From Chlorobiota bacterium (GTDB lineage Bacteria; Bacteroidota; Ignavibacteria; SZUA-365; JAADGX01), in contig JAADGX010000026.1 in the NCBI GenBank assembly GCA_013152135.1, positions 1 to 6,946 on the forward strand: a stretch of DNA of 6,946 nt. Reading direction: 5' to 3'. Position 1 is the first letter of the stretch. The number at the start of each line of letters is the position of its first letter. Below the pieces are notes generated by a model, which was given only the letters and a program-made list of their open reading frames with translations, searched no databases and was not told the origin of the DNA. Below are positions 5,550 to 6,946 of the stretch, piece by piece. The position numbers were made by a program, and so were the translations under genes.

Positions 5550-6946
5550 ATGCAGGCGCTAAGAAAGTTGTTTCGGAATCATTTTGGAATCGAGCCGGAG
5601 AAGGTCGTACCGCTGAAGCAGGACGGTTCGACACGCCAGCTCTACCGCATGAGCGCAGACGGTGTTTCGGCCGTCGGCGTGGACGGGAGCAATCCCGCGG
5701 AGAACGCGGCGTTTCTCGGCTTCACGCGCGCCTTCAGGAACCATGGATTACCGGTGCCGGAAATATTCGCCGTTTCGGGTGATTCCCTTTGTTACCTGGA
5801 AGAAGACCTGGGCGACGTTTTGCTCCAGGACTGGATACGGGAGAGACGAACGGGCAATGATTTCACGCCGGAAGCGACGGCGATGTATAAGCGGGCGCTA
5901 CGGGAATTGACGCGTTTCCAGATCGATGCCCGAGACGCGATTGATTACGGCTTGTGCTACCAGTATCCTTCCTTTGCAGATGAAACTATCACGGGGGATC
6001 TCCATTATTTCCGGGACAAGTTCCTGGGCACGCTGATACCGGGGAAGGTGAATCCGTTCAAACTGGAAATGGACTTCACAATGTTGAGGCATTTCCTCGT
6101 GCAGGAACCCCGCGATTATTTCCTGTACCGCGATTTCCAGAGTCGTAACATCATGATTCACAACGGTGAGTTGCATTTCATCGATTACCAGTCCGGGCGG
6201 CGCGGCGCCCTGCAATACGATCCGGCGTCGCTGCTGTATGATGCCCGGGCCGGGCTTCCCGAAGATTTACGGGAAGAATTGATCGAGACCTATATCGCGG
6301 AAGCGTCACGGAAAACACGACTCGATGTTGAACGATGGAAAGCATACTTCCCGGCCTTCGCACTGGTGCGTGTTCTCCAGGCGCTGGGCGCGTTCGGCAA
6401 CCTGGGATGGTGGCAGGGGAAAGCGGATTTCTTGCGGGGTATCCGGCCTGGATTGGAAAACGCGGGATTCCTCGCGCGTAGAACAGGTCTTTCGATGCCG
6501 GAATTGGAACGCGGCCTGGACAAAGCCGTGGAGGCTTTCACGCGGGAAGAGGAGTCATCGGCCCGACTGACCGTGCATCTCTTTTCGTTCAGTTACCACT
6601 TCGGAACCGTGCCGACTGATCCGGCAGGCAATGGCGGCGGGTTCGTATTCGATTGCCGCTGTCTTCCCAACCCCGGCAGGGTTCCTGAATTCGCCGACCT
6701 TACCGGCAAGGATTTACCGGTGCAAAATTACATTCAGAAGTCACCGGAAGCAGGGCGGTTTCTCGAACACGTAATGCGGGTGTGTCACCACGCCGTCGAA
6801 TCGTACCTGGAAAACGAGTACACCGACATCTACATCGCCCTGGGCTGTACGGGCGGGCAACACCGCTCGGTGTACTGCGCCGAACGGGTGGCGCGATTCA
6901 TCGGCAACCGCTGGCCCCGTTCGGTGGAGATCAATCTTCACCATGC
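5550..6946 (+). CDS. AmgK-like sugar kinase (APH fold) fused to a RapZ C-terminal domain (3' end cut by window edge)
   Basis: An open frame runs 465 codons from ATG 5550 to the window edge without a stop. Residues 1 to about 325 form an aminoglycoside-phosphotransferase-fold kinase: the catalytic loop is YRDFQSRNIMI (Asp195, Asn200), the metal-binding segment is HFIDYQSGRRG (Asp212), and QYDPASLLYDA follows. This pattern resembles AmgK, the anomeric kinase of MurNAc and GlcNAc in peptidoglycan recycling, more than antibiotic-resistance kinases. From about residue 340 the sequence becomes RapZ C-terminal domain: VHLFSFSYHFG, FVFDCRCLPNPGR, TGKDLPVQNYI and IALGCTGGQHRSVYCAERVA (GCTGGQHRS at 432-440). 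In E. coli that domain binds glucosamine-6-phosphate and small RNAs. The RapZ N-terminal P-loop NTPase domain is absent, with the kinase in its place. An in-frame TAA at 5526 limits alternative starts; GTG at 5547 is possible. No Shine-Dalgarno is seen. The start lies only 29 bases after the fbaB terminator. Domain calls are firm; substrate and regulatory role are inferred. Confidence 0.92.
   Translation, partial: MQALRKLFRNHFGIEPEKVVPLKQDGSTRQLYRMSADGVSAVGVDGSNPAENAAFLGFTRAFRNHGLPVPEIFAVSGDSLCYLEEDLGDVLLQDWIRERRTGNDFTPEATAMYKRALRELTRFQIDARDAIDYGLCYQYPSFADETITGDLHYFRDKFLGTLIPGKVNPFKLEMDFTMLRHFLVQEPRDYFLYRDFQSRNIMIHNGELHFIDYQSGRRGALQYDPASLLYDARAGLPEDLREELIETYIAEASRKTRLDVERWKAYFPAFALVRVLQALGAFGNLGWWQGKADFLRGIRPGLENAGFLARRTGLSMPELERGLDKAVEAFTREEESSARLTVHLFSFSYHFGTVPTDPAGNGGGFVFDCRCLPNPGRVPEFADLTGKDLPVQNYIQKSPEAGRFLEHVMRVCHHAVESYLENEYTDIYIALGCTGGQHRSVYCAERVARFIGNRWPRSVEINLHH

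Noticed and set aside
4930..5634. Minus-strand ORF of 234 codons opposite fbaB
   Set aside because: It overlaps the conserved fbaB frame, its terminator and the start of the fusion gene. The product looks like reverse-complement noise.
5550..6530. Aminoglycoside-resistance gene
   Set aside because: The kinase domain has the APH fold, but its motifs are closer to AmgK-type sugar kinases, and the fusion to a RapZ C-terminal domain points to amino-sugar metabolism, not drug resistance.

Overview
The window reads as part of a bacterial chromosome. The best guess is a member of the FCB (Bacteroidetes/Chlorobi-like) superphylum or a related candidate phylum. The reasons are indirect. Three of the four gene starts lack a Shine-Dalgarno sequence, and the one before the gatD-like ATG is A-rich. 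The sugar-kinase/RapZ-C fusion is an architecture I associate with that group. The aldolase and the PAS histidine kinase are clearly bacterial in type, while the GatD-like protein is archaeal in type. No rRNA, tRNA, CRISPR array, transposase or phage gene is visible. The taxonomic guess is inference and cannot be settled from this stretch.

Layout: (1) Bases 1-2464, minus strand: the N-terminal 821 residues of a large membrane-anchored multi-PAS sensor histidine kinase. The gene runs off the left edge just after its phospho-accepting H-box. (2) Bases 2613-4001 (or 4016), minus strand: a GatD-like amidohydrolase, the asparaginase-type subunit of the archaeal GatDE Glu-tRNA(Gln) amidotransferase. 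(3) Bases 4017-4413: a roughly 400-base divergent intergenic region with a candidate promoter for the rightward gene, a 15-base palindrome and a perfect DnaA-box 9-mer near the leftward gene. (4) Bases 4414-5463, plus strand: a class I fructose-bisphosphate aldolase of the FbaB type, followed by a strong Rho-independent terminator at 5485-5520. (5) Base 5550 to the right edge, plus strand: a fusion of an AmgK-like sugar kinase domain (APH fold) to the C-terminal domain of RapZ, cut off by the window edge.

How the genes fit together: the aldolase serves glycolysis/gluconeogenesis and so the fructose-6-phosphate pool that feeds amino-sugar synthesis. The fusion protein joins a putative MurNAc/GlcNAc anomeric kinase to a domain that in enterobacteria senses glucosamine-6-phosphate. 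A link between the two through amino-sugar and cell-wall metabolism is plausible but inferred. The GatD-like gene has no GatE partner in view and may work in tRNA amidation or as a free amidohydrolase. The histidine kinase has no visible link to the other genes.

The most interesting items are the kinase/RapZ-C fusion, the archaeal-type GatD in a bacterial setting, and two cysteine-rich PAS modules in the kinase that may bind a metal or cofactor.
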